This document shows, piece after piece, positions 16,035 through 29,445 of a DNA stretch of 64,000 nt (the first letter of the stretch is position 1; the number at the start of each line of letters is the position of its first letter). The notes under the pieces were generated by a model that worked only from the letters and a program-made list of their open reading frames with translations, did not search any database and was not told where the DNA came from. Made by a program: the position numbers and the translations under genes. This DNA is from Amycolatopsis pithecellobii (GTDB lineage Bacteria; Actinomycetota; Actinomycetes; Mycobacteriales; Pseudonocardiaceae). The stretch covers positions 27,164 through 91,163 of the forward strand of contig NZ_WMBA01000028.1 in NCBI RefSeq assembly GCF_009707865.1, written 5' to 3'.

Positions 16035-18371
16035 TCACTGTTCGACGGTTTTCCACCAGCGCATGGTGAAGGCGGCACCCGCCAGCACGATGACGGCCGT
16101 GAACGCGACCCAGCCGATCGGGAAACTCCCGCCCGTGCCGGCCTTCTCCGCGGCCGGCGCGACCGCCGGTGCGGCGGCGACCAGGCCGATCTTGACCGTC
16201 AGGTCCTCGCGCGGCTTCGGGCCGACAGTGATCGGCGGCATGCAGCCGTTGTCCACGCCCGGCACCCGGAAGGTCGCGAACTGCGGCGGCAGCTGCGCGA
16301 GATCGACGCACACCTGGTCGGAACCGTCCGGCAGATCGTCGAGCAGATAGCCGCCGTCGGCGCCGGTGCGGGTGGTGGCGACGACGCGCCCGGCTGCGTC
16401 CTTCATGGTGACCGTCAGGCCGGCCGCGCCGGGCTCGTCGGGATCCCGTTCACCGTTGGCGTTGCGGTCGAACCACACGAGCTCGCCGACCCGGTTGCGC
16501 GCGGCGACCACCCCTGCGTCCAAAGTGGACTCATCGCGGTGGCCGACGCCGACTGTCACCGCCTGGGTGCAGGAAGTACTGAGGCTGACGTCGGAATCCC
16601 TGACCTCGTCGCCGGCACGTGGTTTGGACCATTGTCCGCCTGCGTACGCGGGCGGCAAACCCTTGGGATCAAAGCAGACCTGGTAGGCCCCGTCGGGAAT
16701 TCCCTTGAACGAGTAGGCACCGTCCGCACCCGTCGTCGTGGTCGCCACATCCCCGCCGTCCTTGACCAGCCGGACCGGCACACCGGCGATACCGGCCTCC
16801 GTCGGGTCCTGCGCGCCGTTTCGGTTGCTGTCGAACCACACCCGGTCCCCGATCCGGTTCGGCGGCGCGGCGAGCCCCGTGCTGAGCGAGGTGCCTTCCC
16901 GCTTGCCCAGACCGACCGTCACCGTGCGGGTGCAGCCGGTCGCCGGGTTCGCAGCGGAGGAGTTGACGTACTTGGCAGGAGTGAAGTCGGCAACGGGCTC
17001 GGGGAGATTGCCGAGGTCGAAACACACCTGGTACGCACCGTCCGGCACGTCGTCGAAAGAGTAGGCGCCGTCCGGCCCGGTGGTGGTCAACGCCAGCTGA
17101 CTGCCGTCGTCGCCACGCAGTTTCACCGGGACACCGGCGATCCCCGGCTCGTCGGGATCCGGCACGCCATCGGTGTTGAGGTCCGACCAGACCTTGGCGG
17201 CGATGCGGTTGACCGGTGGCGCCAGCCCCGCGTCGAGCGTGCGGTCCTGGATGTGCGCGGCTTTCAGTTCGACCGGTGCGGTGCAGCCGGTGGCCGGATC
17301 GGGCGCCGAGTCCTGGCCCGGATTTCCGGCCCGCGGTTTGGTCAGCTGGTAGTCGGCGTACTGCACGGGCAACTTCGTCACGTCGAAACAGACTTTGTAG
17401 GTGCCGTCCGGCAGATGCGAGAAGGCGTACTGCCCGTGCGGGCCGGTGGTGGTGGCGACAATGACCGCGCCATCGGCGTTCTGCAGGGAAACGCCGACCC
17501 CGGCGACGCCCGGCTCTCCCGGATCCTGCACCCCGTTCCGGTTGACGTCCGCCCACACCAGGTCGCCTGCCTCGTTCAGTCCGCCAACCACACCGGCGTC
17601 CACCGTGTCGTCGACCGAGCCCGGCGGGCCGGTGGTCACCCTGACCGAGCCGGTCCCGGGGTCCACATTGGAATCGATATCCGGCAGGACACTCGCCAGC
17701 GGAGTGGTCCACCGCAGACCGTCGACGGCGGGCGTGCCCGGCAGACCTGACGTGTCCACATGGGAAAAGTCGAACTTGACAGTGAAACAGGTGTTCGGCA
17801 CCAGGCCGTCCGCCGGACCGAACAGGTAACGCCCGTCGGCGTCAGTCGTCTTCTCCGCCAGTGGGCCGCCCGTGCCGTCGCACGGCAGCAACTGCACGCG
17901 CACGCCCGGAAGCGCGGGCTCGTCACCGTCCTGCACGCCGTCGCCGTCGGTGTCGAACCAGACCCGGTCACCGAGCTGCACATCGCCTGTGCCACCGCCG
18001 ACCGCGATCGTCACGTTCGCCGCCTTGCCCCCGGACACGTCGACGAACTCGGTCATCCCGGCCAGTCCTGGCCCTTGCGGCGCGGGTTTCACGCCGTTCA
18101 TGGTCGGCGGGATCGACGCATCGACGCGGTACCGGCCGCCGGAGAGCGCCTTCGTCGGGATCACCACGGATCCTTCGGGGCCGGTGGTGCCGCTCGCGCT
18201 GGCACCTGAGGGATCCGTGGCGACGACGAGAATCCCGGCGACGCCGGCGTTGTTCTGGTCCGGGCGCACGACACGCACCGTCAGCGGACCATCGGCGTCG
18301 TCGGCGGTCGCCTGCGTGGGCAGCCCGCTCACCATGAGCAGCGCCACGACGGCGACGATCACGTGCCTCAC
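16035..18371 (-). CDS. Surface protein with five SdrD B-like repeats
   Basis: A 778-residue cell-surface protein. It has a signal peptide (VRHVIVAVVALLMVSG, cut near QATA), one Ig-like/CNA-B-type domain, then five SdrD B-type domains. Each opens with a G-x-VWxDxNxxGxxDxxE calcium-loop motif and a GVPVxL strand and ends in a TxTGxDGxYxFxxxPDGxYxVCFD segment with a cysteine. A C-terminal transmembrane helix is followed by a short MRWWKTVEQ tail. No LPxTG motif is seen, so anchoring is by the helix. Such domains form rod-like calcium-stabilised stalks. GTG 18371 has SD GGGGAG. Confidence 0.88.
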   Translation of the reverse strand: MRHVIVAVVALLMVSGLPTQATADDADGPLTVRVVRPDQNNAGVAGILVVATDPSGASASGTTGPEGSVVIPTKALSGGRYRVDASIPPTMNGVKPAPQGPGLAGMTEFVDVSGGKAANVTIAVGGGTGDVQLGDRVWFDTDGDGVQDGDEPALPGVRVQLLPCDGTGGPLAEKTTDADGRYLFGPADGLVPNTCFTVKFDFSHVDTSGLPGTPAVDGLRWTTPLASVLPDIDSNVDPGTGSVRVTTGPPGSVDDTVDAGVVGGLNEAGDLVWADVNRNGVQDPGEPGVAGVGVSLQNADGAVIVATTTGPHGQYAFSHLPDGTYKVCFDVTKLPVQYADYQLTKPRAGNPGQDSAPDPATGCTAPVELKAAHIQDRTLDAGLAPPVNRIAAKVWSDLNTDGVPDPDEPGIAGVPVKLRGDDGSQLALTTTGPDGAYSFDDVPDGAYQVCFDLGNLPEPVADFTPAKYVNSSAANPATGCTRTVTVGLGKREGTSLSTGLAAPPNRIGDRVWFDSNRNGAQDPTEAGIAGVPVRLVKDGGDVATTTTGADGAYSFKGIPDGAYQVCFDPKGLPPAYAGGQWSKPRAGDEVRDSDVSLSTSCTQAVTVGVGHRDESTLDAGVVAARNRVGELVWFDRNANGERDPDEPGAAGLTVTMKDAAGRVVATTRTGADGGYLLDDLPDGSDQVCVDLAQLPPQFATFRVPGVDNGCMPPITVGPKPREDLTVKIGLVAAAPAVAPAAEKAGTGGSFPIGWVAFTAVIVLAGAAFTMRWWKTVEQ

Positions 18372-18487
18372 GACAGCTCCCCGACTTACCCCGCTGAAAG
18401 ACTGCGCCCACAGTAAAGGCGGACCAGCCGATCTTCGGGGCCATGACACCTCACGAACGAGTGAAAACCGTTCGTTCGGCGCACAGG

Positions 18488-20787
<2,300 letters not shown>

Positions 20788-20947
20788 TGGTATCGGACCT
20801 CCTTGGTGCGCTTTTCGTCGAAGCCTACCGGGATGGCCGGGTTCGTCCATGTCCTTATGTGGCCCCGACCACTCGTATCACTGCCTGTAATCAGGCGGAG
20901 TCGGAAAATTTCCGTTGCGTATGCGGTGTGTGAAAACATGGTTGGCC

Positions 20948-21538
20948 ATGCGGAAGCCAGCGGACAGCAGCGCACCACTCGCCGATCTGATCGCGCAGCG
21001 GTGGAGCCCGCGTGCGCTCGACGAGACCGCCGAAGTCACTTGGGATCAGCTGCGCGCGGTGCTCGAAGCGGCTCGGTGGGCAGCGTCGTTCGGCAATACC
21101 CAGCCGGCGCGTTACCTCGTCGGCCGCCGCGGTGACGACACGTTCCGCCGGATCCTCGGCACGCTCACGCCACGCAACCAGGCGTGGGCGCACCGGGCAG
21201 GCGCGTTGCTGATCGCGGTCATGGTCACGCGTAACGAAAAGGGCGAAATCCCGTACGCCGAATACGGGCTGGGCCTGGCCGGGCAGAACCTGGTGCTGCA
21301 AGCCGTCGCCGAGGGGCTCGTCGCGCACCAGATGGCGGGGTTCGATGCGGACGCGGCGCGGCACGAGTTCGGCATTCCCGATGAGGCGGTGCCGCGCGTC
21401 GCGATCGCCATCGGGGTGCAGGCGCACCCCGATGTTCTCGGCGAGGAGCGCGCCGTCGAACGCGAACGCGCGCCTCGACGCCGTGTCCCGCTCGGCGAGT
21501 TCGGCTACACCGGTGGCTGGGGCCGGCCCGCATTTTGA
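20948..21538 (+). CDS. Nitroreductase-family protein
   Basis: A 196-residue FMN-dependent nitroreductase-like protein. The start RKPADSSAPLADLIAQRWSPRA carries the RxSxR-type flavin-binding element, WAASFGNTQPARY is at about 49-61, and the middle YAEYGLGLAGQNLVLQAVAEGL forms the dimer/FMN helix. It probably reduces nitro compounds, quinones or enoates with NAD(P)H. The start at 20948 is chosen by alignment to the family pattern. No SD is obvious. Confidence 0.83.
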   Translation: MRKPADSSAPLADLIAQRWSPRALDETAEVTWDQLRAVLEAARWAASFGNTQPARYLVGRRGDDTFRRILGTLTPRNQAWAHRAGALLIAVMVTRNEKGEIPYAEYGLGLAGQNLVLQAVAEGLVAHQMAGFDADAARHEFGIPDEAVPRVAIAIGVQAHPDVLGEERAVERERAPRRRVPLGEFGYTGGWGRPAF

Positions 21539-21676
21539 GGCCACGCTTAGGTTTTGACGCTTCAGACGCGGTCAGGTTGCGTGGGTGAGACGTACCCCTC
21601 AACCGAGGATCCGGACCGGGGTGCCAGACATCTATGGATCCGTAAGGCAGGCAAACACCCAACCTGGGGGTCCACA

Positions 21677-22312
21677 ATGAATGTCACATGGGTTCAGCGA
21701 GCGGGAATCGCCGGCATGGCTGTCGCGGCCGCGGCTGTGATGGCCGGCTGCTCCTCCACCGGCACCTCGGCCGCGCCCGCACCCGCCGCGCCGGCCAACG
21801 CCACGCCGAGCGTCGTCGCCCTGAGCGGGGCCGACTCCGCCGCGGACGCCGCCAACGACGAAAACGACATCAAGTCCGCCGCCAAGCGGGTCGGTGTGCC
21901 CGAGTGCAAGCACCTGGACACGGAGATCGTCCCCGACACGGGGTCCCCGGCGGATCCCCCCGCCGACGGTCAGTTCCGGGTGAAGCTCGCCTTCACCAAC
22001 CCCGGGCAGAAGTGCGTGGTGCGCGGCTTCCCCGGTTTCCGGTTCGACGGGGAAGACGGCACCAGCTGGGATGTGGTCCGGACCAACGAGCCCAAACTGG
22101 ACGTCGTGCTGGAGCCGGGCGACCGGACCACCGCGAACTTGACCTACCTGGCCTCTGACGAAGGCACGGGCTGGCACGTCAAGTCGATCGCGGTCACCCC
22201 GCCGCACACCTACGACACCCGGACGTTCCCGTGGAAGGAAGGCGCGATCCTGAAGCAGGACGGCGCCACTCACCCCGGTACCTACATCAGCCCGGTGCGC
22301 GCCGGCAGGTGA
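21677..22312 (+). CDS. DUF4232 lipoprotein
   Basis: A 211-residue exported protein. The lipobox MAGCSS gives C26 (numbered from ATG 21677). A low-complexity Ala/Pro linker precedes a DUF4232 beta-sandwich (about 70-205) with CVVRGFPGFRF and a late AVTPPHTYDT segment. DUF4232 proteins are abundant secreted lipoproteins of actinomycetes with unknown roles. A GGGGG sequence 5-9 nt upstream serves as SD. Confidence 0.85.
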   Translation: MNVTWVQRAGIAGMAVAAAAVMAGCSSTGTSAAPAPAAPANATPSVVALSGADSAADAANDENDIKSAAKRVGVPECKHLDTEIVPDTGSPADPPADGQFRVKLAFTNPGQKCVVRGFPGFRFDGEDGTSWDVVRTNEPKLDVVLEPGDRTTANLTYLASDEGTGWHVKSIAVTPPHTYDTRTFPWKEGAILKQDGATHPGTYISPVRAGR

Positions 22313-22346
22313 TGGCAGTCCGGTCGATCACGATCGACTCGACACG

Positions 22347-22386
22347 GGCGAGGTCCTTTGCGCGCAACGGCGCGAAGGACCTCGCC
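22347..22386. terminator. Bidirectional terminator
   Basis: GGCGAGGTCCTT pairs with AAGGACCTCGCC around a GC-rich inner stem, between the convergent DUF4232 and membrane-protein genes. Confidence 0.8.
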
Positions 22387-22392
22387 GTCGCG

Positions 22393-22767
22393 TCAGGCGG
22401 CGCCGCCGAGGCGACGGATGATTCGCGCCGCGATCGCGGAGGCGATCAGCCAGAACAGCGCGGCGATGCCGTAGTTGACCAGCACTCGCAGCTTCTCGTC
22501 GTTCGGCTCGAACAGGTCCTTGAACCCGATCGACAGGGTGTCCGCCCAGCCGCGGATCCATGCCACGATGCCGTTGTCCGGGTTCGCCGAGCCCACCGTG
22601 AAGATCACGTGCAACACGAGAACGACCGCGAAGACCACGCCCGCCCAGCGGACGAGGCCCGCGACGAACCCGACAGTCTGGTCCTTGACCCGCCGCCAGT
22701 CCACGTCGACACCATGCTTCGTCCGTGGCTGCTCGTCGGTCTCACTACTCTCGGCGTGCTCGGCCAT
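22393..22767 (-). CDS. Small membrane protein, unknown function
   Basis: A 124-residue protein with a charged N-terminus and two predicted transmembrane helices, VGFVAGLVRWAGVVFAVVLV (33-52) and YGIAALFWLIASAIAARII (about 99-117). Between them a soluble loop has Trp/Asp residues. It ends in RRLGGAA. It resembles conserved actinobacterial two-helix membrane proteins, but I cannot name a family. It sits alone between a terminator and the divergent leuA promoter. Confidence 0.78.
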   Translation of the reverse strand: MAEHAESSETDEQPRTKHGVDVDWRRVKDQTVGFVAGLVRWAGVVFAVVLVLHVIFTVGSANPDNGIVAWIRGWADTLSIGFKDLFEPNDEKLRVLVNYGIAALFWLIASAIAARIIRRLGGAA

Positions 22768-22858
22768 GCCGGGAAGTGTGGCACGTCCCGGCGGTGATTG
22801 CTACTCACCGGTAACGGTTCGGTAGCGCACCCTGTTTTCATCATCAACACCGCACGGT

Positions 22859-22864
22859 TACAGT
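22859..22864 (+). promoter_or_regulatory. -10 box of the leuA leader
   Basis: TACAGT lies 6 nt before the leader-peptide GTG at 22871, giving a leaderless leader peptide. Confidence 0.55.
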
Positions 22865-22870
22865 GTGAGT

Positions 22871-22912
22871 GTGCTGCGTGCTCTCCTGCTTCGCTGCCGC
22901 GACGGGGCCTGA
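22871..22912 (+). CDS. leuL: leuA leader peptide
   Basis: A 13-codon open frame, read MLRALLLRCRDGA with GTG as start, has four leucine codons (Leu 2, 5, 6, 7). It lies between a -10 box and a strong hairpin, 77 bp upstream of leuA. This is the arrangement of transcription or translation attenuation by leucyl-tRNA supply. It is too short for ordinary ORF calling. Start and function are inferred from position and composition. Confidence 0.7.
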   Translation: MLRALLLRCRDGA

Positions 22913-22940
22913 TCGGACCGGCCCCCCGTCGCGGGGCTTG
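22900..22940 (+). promoter_or_regulatory. leuA attenuator hairpins
   Basis: CGACGGGGCC (22900-22909) can pair with GGCCCCCCGTCG (22920-22931). A competing CCCCGTCGCGGGG hairpin uses the same C-tract. The leader stop codon lies inside the first arm, as in attenuators. Confidence 0.6.
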
Positions 22941-22941
22941 A

Positions 22942-24768
<1,827 letters not shown>

Positions 24769-24769
24769 C

Positions 24770-25708
24770 TTACGGCGCCGGCCTCTCACGCGGGGGGCCG
24801 GCGCCTCGGTGAGGCGAAGCCGTCACTGCGGCCGACTCCGCATGCAGGGCCGCCAGCACGGTGGCCACCGCTGGGCGGGCGGACGCTCCCTTGCGCAGCA
24901 CCGCCTCGATGTGCCGGGCCGCGCGCAGGCCTGCGAGCGGGCGGCCCACCACCGCCGGGGACATCGTGTACCGCGGCAGCAACGCGATCCCGTGCCCGGC
25001 GGCGACCAGCGCTTCGATGACCCGCAGGTCGTTGGTGCGGTGCACCGGCCGCGGCCACACCCCGGTGCGCACGGCCAGTGACCGCAGCGCGTCGTCCACC
25101 GGGAAACCTTCGTTCACACCGATCCAGGGTTCTTCCGCCAGTTCGGTGAGTTCGACCCGCTTCTGACCCACGAGCCGGTGACCTGGCGGCAACGCCACGT
25201 CGAGCGGTTCTCGCAGCAGGTACACGACTTCCAGCCGGTCGGCCGGAAAAGGCTCTGCCTGCTCGTCACGATGGCTCACCACGATGTCGAAGTCGGCGAT
25301 CAGCGCCGGCACCTGCTGCGTCTGGATGTCTGCGTCGCTGACATCCACCTCCAGGCCGGGAAATTCGGCGAACCGGTGCAGCAGGCCCGGGAGCAACATC
25401 AGCGCGGCCGACGGGAAGAGCGCGAGCCGCACCCGGCCGCGTGGCTGACTGCGGTACGCGTCCAACTCCGCTTCCGCCCGGTCGAGCGCAGCGAGTACGT
25501 CATCGGCGCGAGCGACCAGCGCACGACCGGCGTCGGTGAGCCGGAGGCCACGCCCGGCCGGCTCGGTGAGCTGGAGTCCGACCTCGGCCTGCAACGCCCG
25601 CAACTGCTGCGAAACCGCCGACGGGGTGCAGTGCAGCGCCTGTGCGGCGGACGTCACGCTGCCCCGGTCGGCGAACTCTCGCAACACCCGCAACCTGCTG
25701 ATATCCAT
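24770..25708 (-). CDS. LysR-family transcriptional regulator
   Basis: A 312-residue LysR regulator. The N-terminal winged helix (1-60, LRVLREFADRGSVTSAAQAL then SAVSQQLRALQ) is followed by an effector domain. The ATG is 8 nt after a TATCCT box. It is divergent from an EamA exporter, which it probably controls. The stop is one base from the leuA stop on the other strand. Confidence 0.9.
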   Translation of the reverse strand: MDISRLRVLREFADRGSVTSAAQALHCTPSAVSQQLRALQAEVGLQLTEPAGRGLRLTDAGRALVARADDVLAALDRAEAELDAYRSQPRGRVRLALFPSAALMLLPGLLHRFAEFPGLEVDVSDADIQTQQVPALIADFDIVVSHRDEQAEPFPADRLEVVYLLREPLDVALPPGHRLVGQKRVELTELAEEPWIGVNEGFPVDDALRSLAVRTGVWPRPVHRTNDLRVIEALVAAGHGIALLPRYTMSPAVVGRPLAGLRAARHIEAVLRKGASARPAVATVLAALHAESAAVTASPHRGAGPPRERPAP

Positions 25709-25785
25709 AACTGTGAAGGATAGCTGAACGTTGAGTGCACATAATCTCGCTTGTCCTACAAAGTGGGCATCGACAGGCTGGACTC

Positions 25786-26703
25786 ATGGTTGCTCGTGAC
25801 CGTCTTCTCGCCGTGTTCGTCGCCGTAATCTGGGGCTGTAACTTCCTCGGGATCCACTACATGCTCGGGCAGTTCCCGCCCGTGTTCGCGGGTGCTCTGC
25901 GGTATCTCCTGGTCGCCATCCCGACCATCCTGTTCATCCCGCGCCCCAAGGTGCGGCTGCGCTGGCTGATCGGGTACGGCCTCGGGTTCGGCACCGGCCA
26001 GTACGCGCTGCTGTTCATCGCGATGAACATCGGCGTCGGGACCGGTCTTGCATCACTCGTGGTGCAGGCCTCGGCGCCGTTCACCGTCCTGCTCGGCACT
26101 TTCTTCCTGCGGGAACGGCTCTCGCCACGGCAACTGTCCGGCATCGTGCTCGCCGTCGGCGGGCTGGCGCTGATCACCTGGCACCAAGCGGAGCACGCCG
26201 CGCTGTTGCCGGTCGTGCTCGTCCTGCTGGCCGCGCTGAGCTGGGCGATCGGCAACATCTGCGCCCGCAAGGCGGAGCCGGACAACGCGGTGCGCTTCAT
26301 GCTGTGGATGTCGGTCGTGCCGCCGATCCCGATGTTGGTGCTGTCGCTACTGCTCGAAGGGCCCGGCGCGCAGTGGCGGTCACTGACCACGCTCGGCACC
26401 TCGACGGGCCTGATCGGGCTCGGCGGCCTCGTCTACGTCGTGCTGCTGGGCACGCTGGCCGGCTCCGGCATCTGGACGGTGCTGATGCGGCGCAACCCCG
26501 CCGGTGTGGTCGCCCCGTTCTCGCTGCTGGTGCCGGTGGCCGGGATGACGATGTCGTTCCTGCTGCTGAACGAACGCCCGCAACTGACCGAGATACTGGC
26601 CGGGCTGGTCATCGTCGCGGGTGTGCTGCTCGGCTCGCTGCCGCGACGTCAGCGCTCAACGGGCGCGGCCTCCGACGAGGAACTGGCCGTCTCCTCGTCG
26701 TGA
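25786..26703 (+). CDS. EamA/DMT-family transporter
   Basis: A 305-residue inner-membrane protein with ten predicted helices in two EamA repeats (about 5-135 and 145-285), of the RhtA/YdcZ-like exporter group. FLRERLSP and LLNERPQ mark the end of each repeat. It probably exports amino acids or metabolites. The start is ATG 25786, 6 nt after a CAGGCT box. The divergent LysR gene is the likely regulator. Its last 55 bp overlap the convergent DedA gene. Confidence 0.88.
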   Translation: MVARDRLLAVFVAVIWGCNFLGIHYMLGQFPPVFAGALRYLLVAIPTILFIPRPKVRLRWLIGYGLGFGTGQYALLFIAMNIGVGTGLASLVVQASAPFTVLLGTFFLRERLSPRQLSGIVLAVGGLALITWHQAEHAALLPVVLVLLAALSWAIGNICARKAEPDNAVRFMLWMSVVPPIPMLVLSLLLEGPGAQWRSLTTLGTSTGLIGLGGLVYVVLLGTLAGSGIWTVLMRRNPAGVVAPFSLLVPVAGMTMSFLLLNERPQLTEILAGLVIVAGVLLGSLPRRQRSTGAASDEELAVSSS

Positions 26704-27305
26704 TGCTTGCGGCCCATGCGTTTCTTGAGCACCAGACTGATGATCACGCCCGCGACCACGGCGACGGCCAGCGCGACCCAGGAGAACCGCGACAGCCACT
26801 TTTCTGCCACGACGCCGAGGGAGTAGACCAGTGCCGTCGTGCCGCCCGCCCAGGCGATCCCGCCCAGCGCGTTGGCCGCGAGGAACTTCCCGTAGTTCAT
26901 GTGCAGCGAACCCGCGAGCGGGCCACACAAGATCCGCAGCAGCGCGACGAACCGGCCGAAGAACACCGCCCACACGCCACGCCGCGCGAAGATCCGCTCG
27001 GCATTGCGCACATGCTCGGGCCCGAAATGCTTCGGGAACTTCCGGCCCGCCCAGTCGAACAGCCTGCGCCCGCCCTTGCGGCCGATCAGGTAGCCGATGC
27101 TGTCCCCGATGATCGCGCCGGCGCTGCCGACGATCCCGACCACCCATGGGTTCAGCCCGGCATGGGTCGACGCCAGCAGCGCCGCGCTGACCAGCACGAT
27201 CTCCCCGGGCAATGGGATGCCGAGGCTCTCGAACCCGATCACGGCACCGACCGTGATGTACACCAGAAGCGGCGGAATCGTCTCCAGCCACTGGTCGATG
27301 TGCAC
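26649..27305 (-). CDS. DedA-family membrane protein
   Basis: A 218-residue DedA (SNARE-associated/VTT) protein with the family hallmark GESLGIPLPGE-like segment FESLGIPLPGE (25-35), GDSIGYLIGRKGG and the motif FFGRFVALLRILCGPLAG. Four to six membrane helices are predicted, and the tail is charged. DedA proteins are proposed to move or scramble phospholipids or undecaprenyl phosphate. The 3' end overlaps the EamA gene by 55 bp on the opposite strand. Confidence 0.9.
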   Translation of the reverse strand: MHIDQWLETIPPLLVYITVGAVIGFESLGIPLPGEIVLVSAALLASTHAGLNPWVVGIVGSAGAIIGDSIGYLIGRKGGRRLFDWAGRKFPKHFGPEHVRNAERIFARRGVWAVFFGRFVALLRILCGPLAGSLHMNYGKFLAANALGGIAWAGGTTALVYSLGVVAEKWLSRFSWVALAVAVVAGVIISLVLKKRMGRKHHDEETASSSSEAAPVER

Positions 27306-27355
27306 TACTCAGGTCCTTTCGACACCGGCTCCCCTGGTCCGCCAGGGTACTCGGC

Positions 27356-28456
27356 TCACGGCTCCAGCATCTCCGCGACGGACGCGGCGTGCGAAACCGA
27401 AGGACCGGCACCGGCGTCCACCTCGACGAGTTCGGCCTTGACCTCGTGCGGGGTGATCCGCCCGGCCTGGATGTCCTCCGCCCAGTGACACGCGACCCGG
27501 TGCCCGGCGCCGATCTCACGCAACTGCGGACGATCGGTGTCACACAAGGTCTCCTGCCGCCACGGGCACCGCGTGTGGAACCGGCAACCGGACGGCGGCG
27601 CGGCCGGTGACGGCAGGTCCCCGGCGAGCAGGATCTGCTCGCGACTGTCCTCGACCCGCGGGTCCGGCACCGGGATCGCCGACAGCAGTGCCTTCGTGTA
27701 GGGGTGCAGCGGCTCGGCGTACAGGGTCTCGGAATCGGTCTCCTCGACCAGTGAACCCAGGTACATCACGCCGATCCGGTCGGAGATGTGCCGCACCACG
27801 GCGAGATCGTGCGCGATCACCAGGTACGTCAGGCCCAGCGTCTCCTGCAACTCTTCGAGCAGGTTGATCACCTGCGCCTGCACCGACACGTCCAAAGCGG
27901 ACACCGGTTCGTCGGCGACGATCAGGTCCGGCTCCACCGCCAGTGCCCGCGCGATGCCGATGCGCTGGCGCTGCCCGCCGGAGAACTCGTGCGGGTACTT
28001 GCGCAGCGAGCTTTCCGGCAGCCCGACCGCGGTCAGCAGTTCGCGCAGCCGCTTGCGCGTGCCCTCGCGACTCTTGTCCAGACCATGTGCGCGCATGCCT
28101 TCGACGAGGATCGACTCGACCGACTGGCGGGGGTCCAAACTGGACAGTGGATCCTGGAAGACCATCTGCATCCGCCGCCGCATCTTGCGCAGCGACTCGC
28201 CCTTGAGCTGCGACAGATCGGTTCCGTCGAACACCACGCGGCCGCCGGTCGGCTCGACGAGTCGCAGCAGTCCCCGGCCCAGCGTCGTCTTGCCGCAGCC
28301 GGATTCGCCGACGAGGCCGTACGTCTCGCCGCGCTGGATCTCCAGGTCCACGCCGTCGACCGCGTAGACATGGCCCACCGTCCGGTCCAGCACGACACCG
28401 CGCTTGATGGGGAAGTGCACCTGGATGCCTTCGACCTTCACCAACGCATCACTCAT
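27356..28456 (-). CDS. Peptide ABC transporter ATP-binding protein (DppF type)
   Basis: A 366-residue ATPase of the Dpp/Opp family. Walker [10 protein letters not shown] is at 50-58, Q-loop [11 protein letters not shown] near 99, the signature [10 protein letters not shown] near 165, and Walker B IVADEP follows. The C-terminal oligo_HPY domain has CRFHTRCPW. It is the last gene of a five-gene operon (binding protein, two permeases, two ATPases), and its ATG overlaps the stop of the preceding ATPase. It powers uptake of di- or oligopeptides. Confidence 0.94.
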   Translation of the reverse strand: MSDALVKVEGIQVHFPIKRGVVLDRTVGHVYAVDGVDLEIQRGETYGLVGESGCGKTTLGRGLLRLVEPTGGRVVFDGTDLSQLKGESLRKMRRRMQMVFQDPLSSLDPRQSVESILVEGMRAHGLDKSREGTRKRLRELLTAVGLPESSLRKYPHEFSGGQRQRIGIARALAVEPDLIVADEPVSALDVSVQAQVINLLEELQETLGLTYLVIAHDLAVVRHISDRIGVMYLGSLVEETDSETLYAEPLHPYTKALLSAIPVPDPRVEDSREQILLAGDLPSPAAPPSGCRFHTRCPWRQETLCDTDRPQLREIGAGHRVACHWAEDIQAGRITPHEVKAELVEVDAGAGPSVSHAASVAEMLEP

Positions 28457-29439
28457 GACCGAACCCCCTGCAACGCGCCAACCGGGTTGTGGCAGCGCAA
28501 CGTCCCTCCGTGGTCCGGCACCAGTTCCGGCGTCACCTCACGGCACCGGTCCAGTGCGTTCCGGCACCGCGGCGCGAACGCACACGCGTGCTCCCACGGG
28601 AGGTTGTCGGCCACGGAACCGGAGATGGGCACCAGTTTCTCGCCTCTCGGCGCGTCCAGCCGCGGAATCGATTCGAGCAGACCGTGGGTGTACGGGTGCC
28701 GAGCCGAGGAAAACAGCGCATACCGCTCGGCCCGTTCGACCACACGTCCGCCGTACATGACGTTGACTTCGTCGCACAACCCGGCCACCACACCGAGATC
28801 GTGCGTGATCATGATCAGCGCGGTGGCGGTGTCACGCACCAGTTCCGACAGCAGCGCGAGGATCTGCGCCTGGATCGTCACGTCGAGCGCCGTCGTCGGC
28901 TCGTCCGCGATGAGCAGCCGTGGCCGGCACGCGAGCGCGATCGCGATCAGCGCCCGCTGCCGCATCCCGCCGGAAAGCTGGTGCGGGTACTCGGAAAGTC
29001 GTCGCGACGGGTCCGGGATCCCGACCCGGCCGAGCAGCTCCTTCGCCTCCGCGCTCGCCTCCTTGCGCCGCATCCCACGGTGCCGTTCCAGCACCTCGGT
29101 GATCTGCAGCCCGATCGGGATGACCGGGTTGAGCGAGGACAGCGGGTCCTGGAACACCATGCCGAGATCACGCCCGCGCTTGTCACGCAGCTGCTTGTCG
29201 GACAGCGTCAGCAGATCGGTGTCCTCGAAGTGGACTGAACCTTTCACCTCGGCGCCACGTTTGGGCAGCAGCCCCATGATCGCGAGCGCGGTCACCGACT
29301 TGCCGCTGCCCGACTCGCCGACGAGGCCGACCGTACGACCGGGTTCGACGTCGAAACTCACCCCGTCGACCGCGGTGAACGGGCGGACGCCCTTGCGCTT
29401 GAAAGTGACCGAAAGGTCCCGGATCTCCAGTAGTGCCAT
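28453..29439 (-). CDS. Peptide ABC transporter ATP-binding protein (DppD type)
   Basis: A 328-residue ATPase partner of the DppF-like subunit. Walker A GESGSGKS is at 41-48, signature LSGGMRQRA near 160, Walker [13 protein letters not shown], and a C-terminal oligo_HPY domain includes CAFAPRC. It is 6 bp downstream of the permease stop and overlaps the next gene by 4 bp. Confidence 0.94.
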   Translation of the reverse strand: MALLEIRDLSVTFKRKGVRPFTAVDGVSFDVEPGRTVGLVGESGSGKSVTALAIMGLLPKRGAEVKGSVHFEDTDLLTLSDKQLRDKRGRDLGMVFQDPLSSLNPVIPIGLQITEVLERHRGMRRKEASAEAKELLGRVGIPDPSRRLSEYPHQLSGGMRQRALIAIALACRPRLLIADEPTTALDVTIQAQILALLSELVRDTATALIMITHDLGVVAGLCDEVNVMYGGRVVERAERYALFSSARHPYTHGLLESIPRLDAPRGEKLVPISGSVADNLPWEHACAFAPRCRNALDRCREVTPELVPDHGGTLRCHNPVGALQGVRS

Positions 29440-29445
29440 GAAGCC

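Noticed and set aside
15927..17750. 607-codon plus-strand frame opposite the SdrD-repeat gene
   Set aside because: It is a GC-skewed shadow of the repeat gene, with Arg/Gly-rich low-complexity translation and no SD or family motif.
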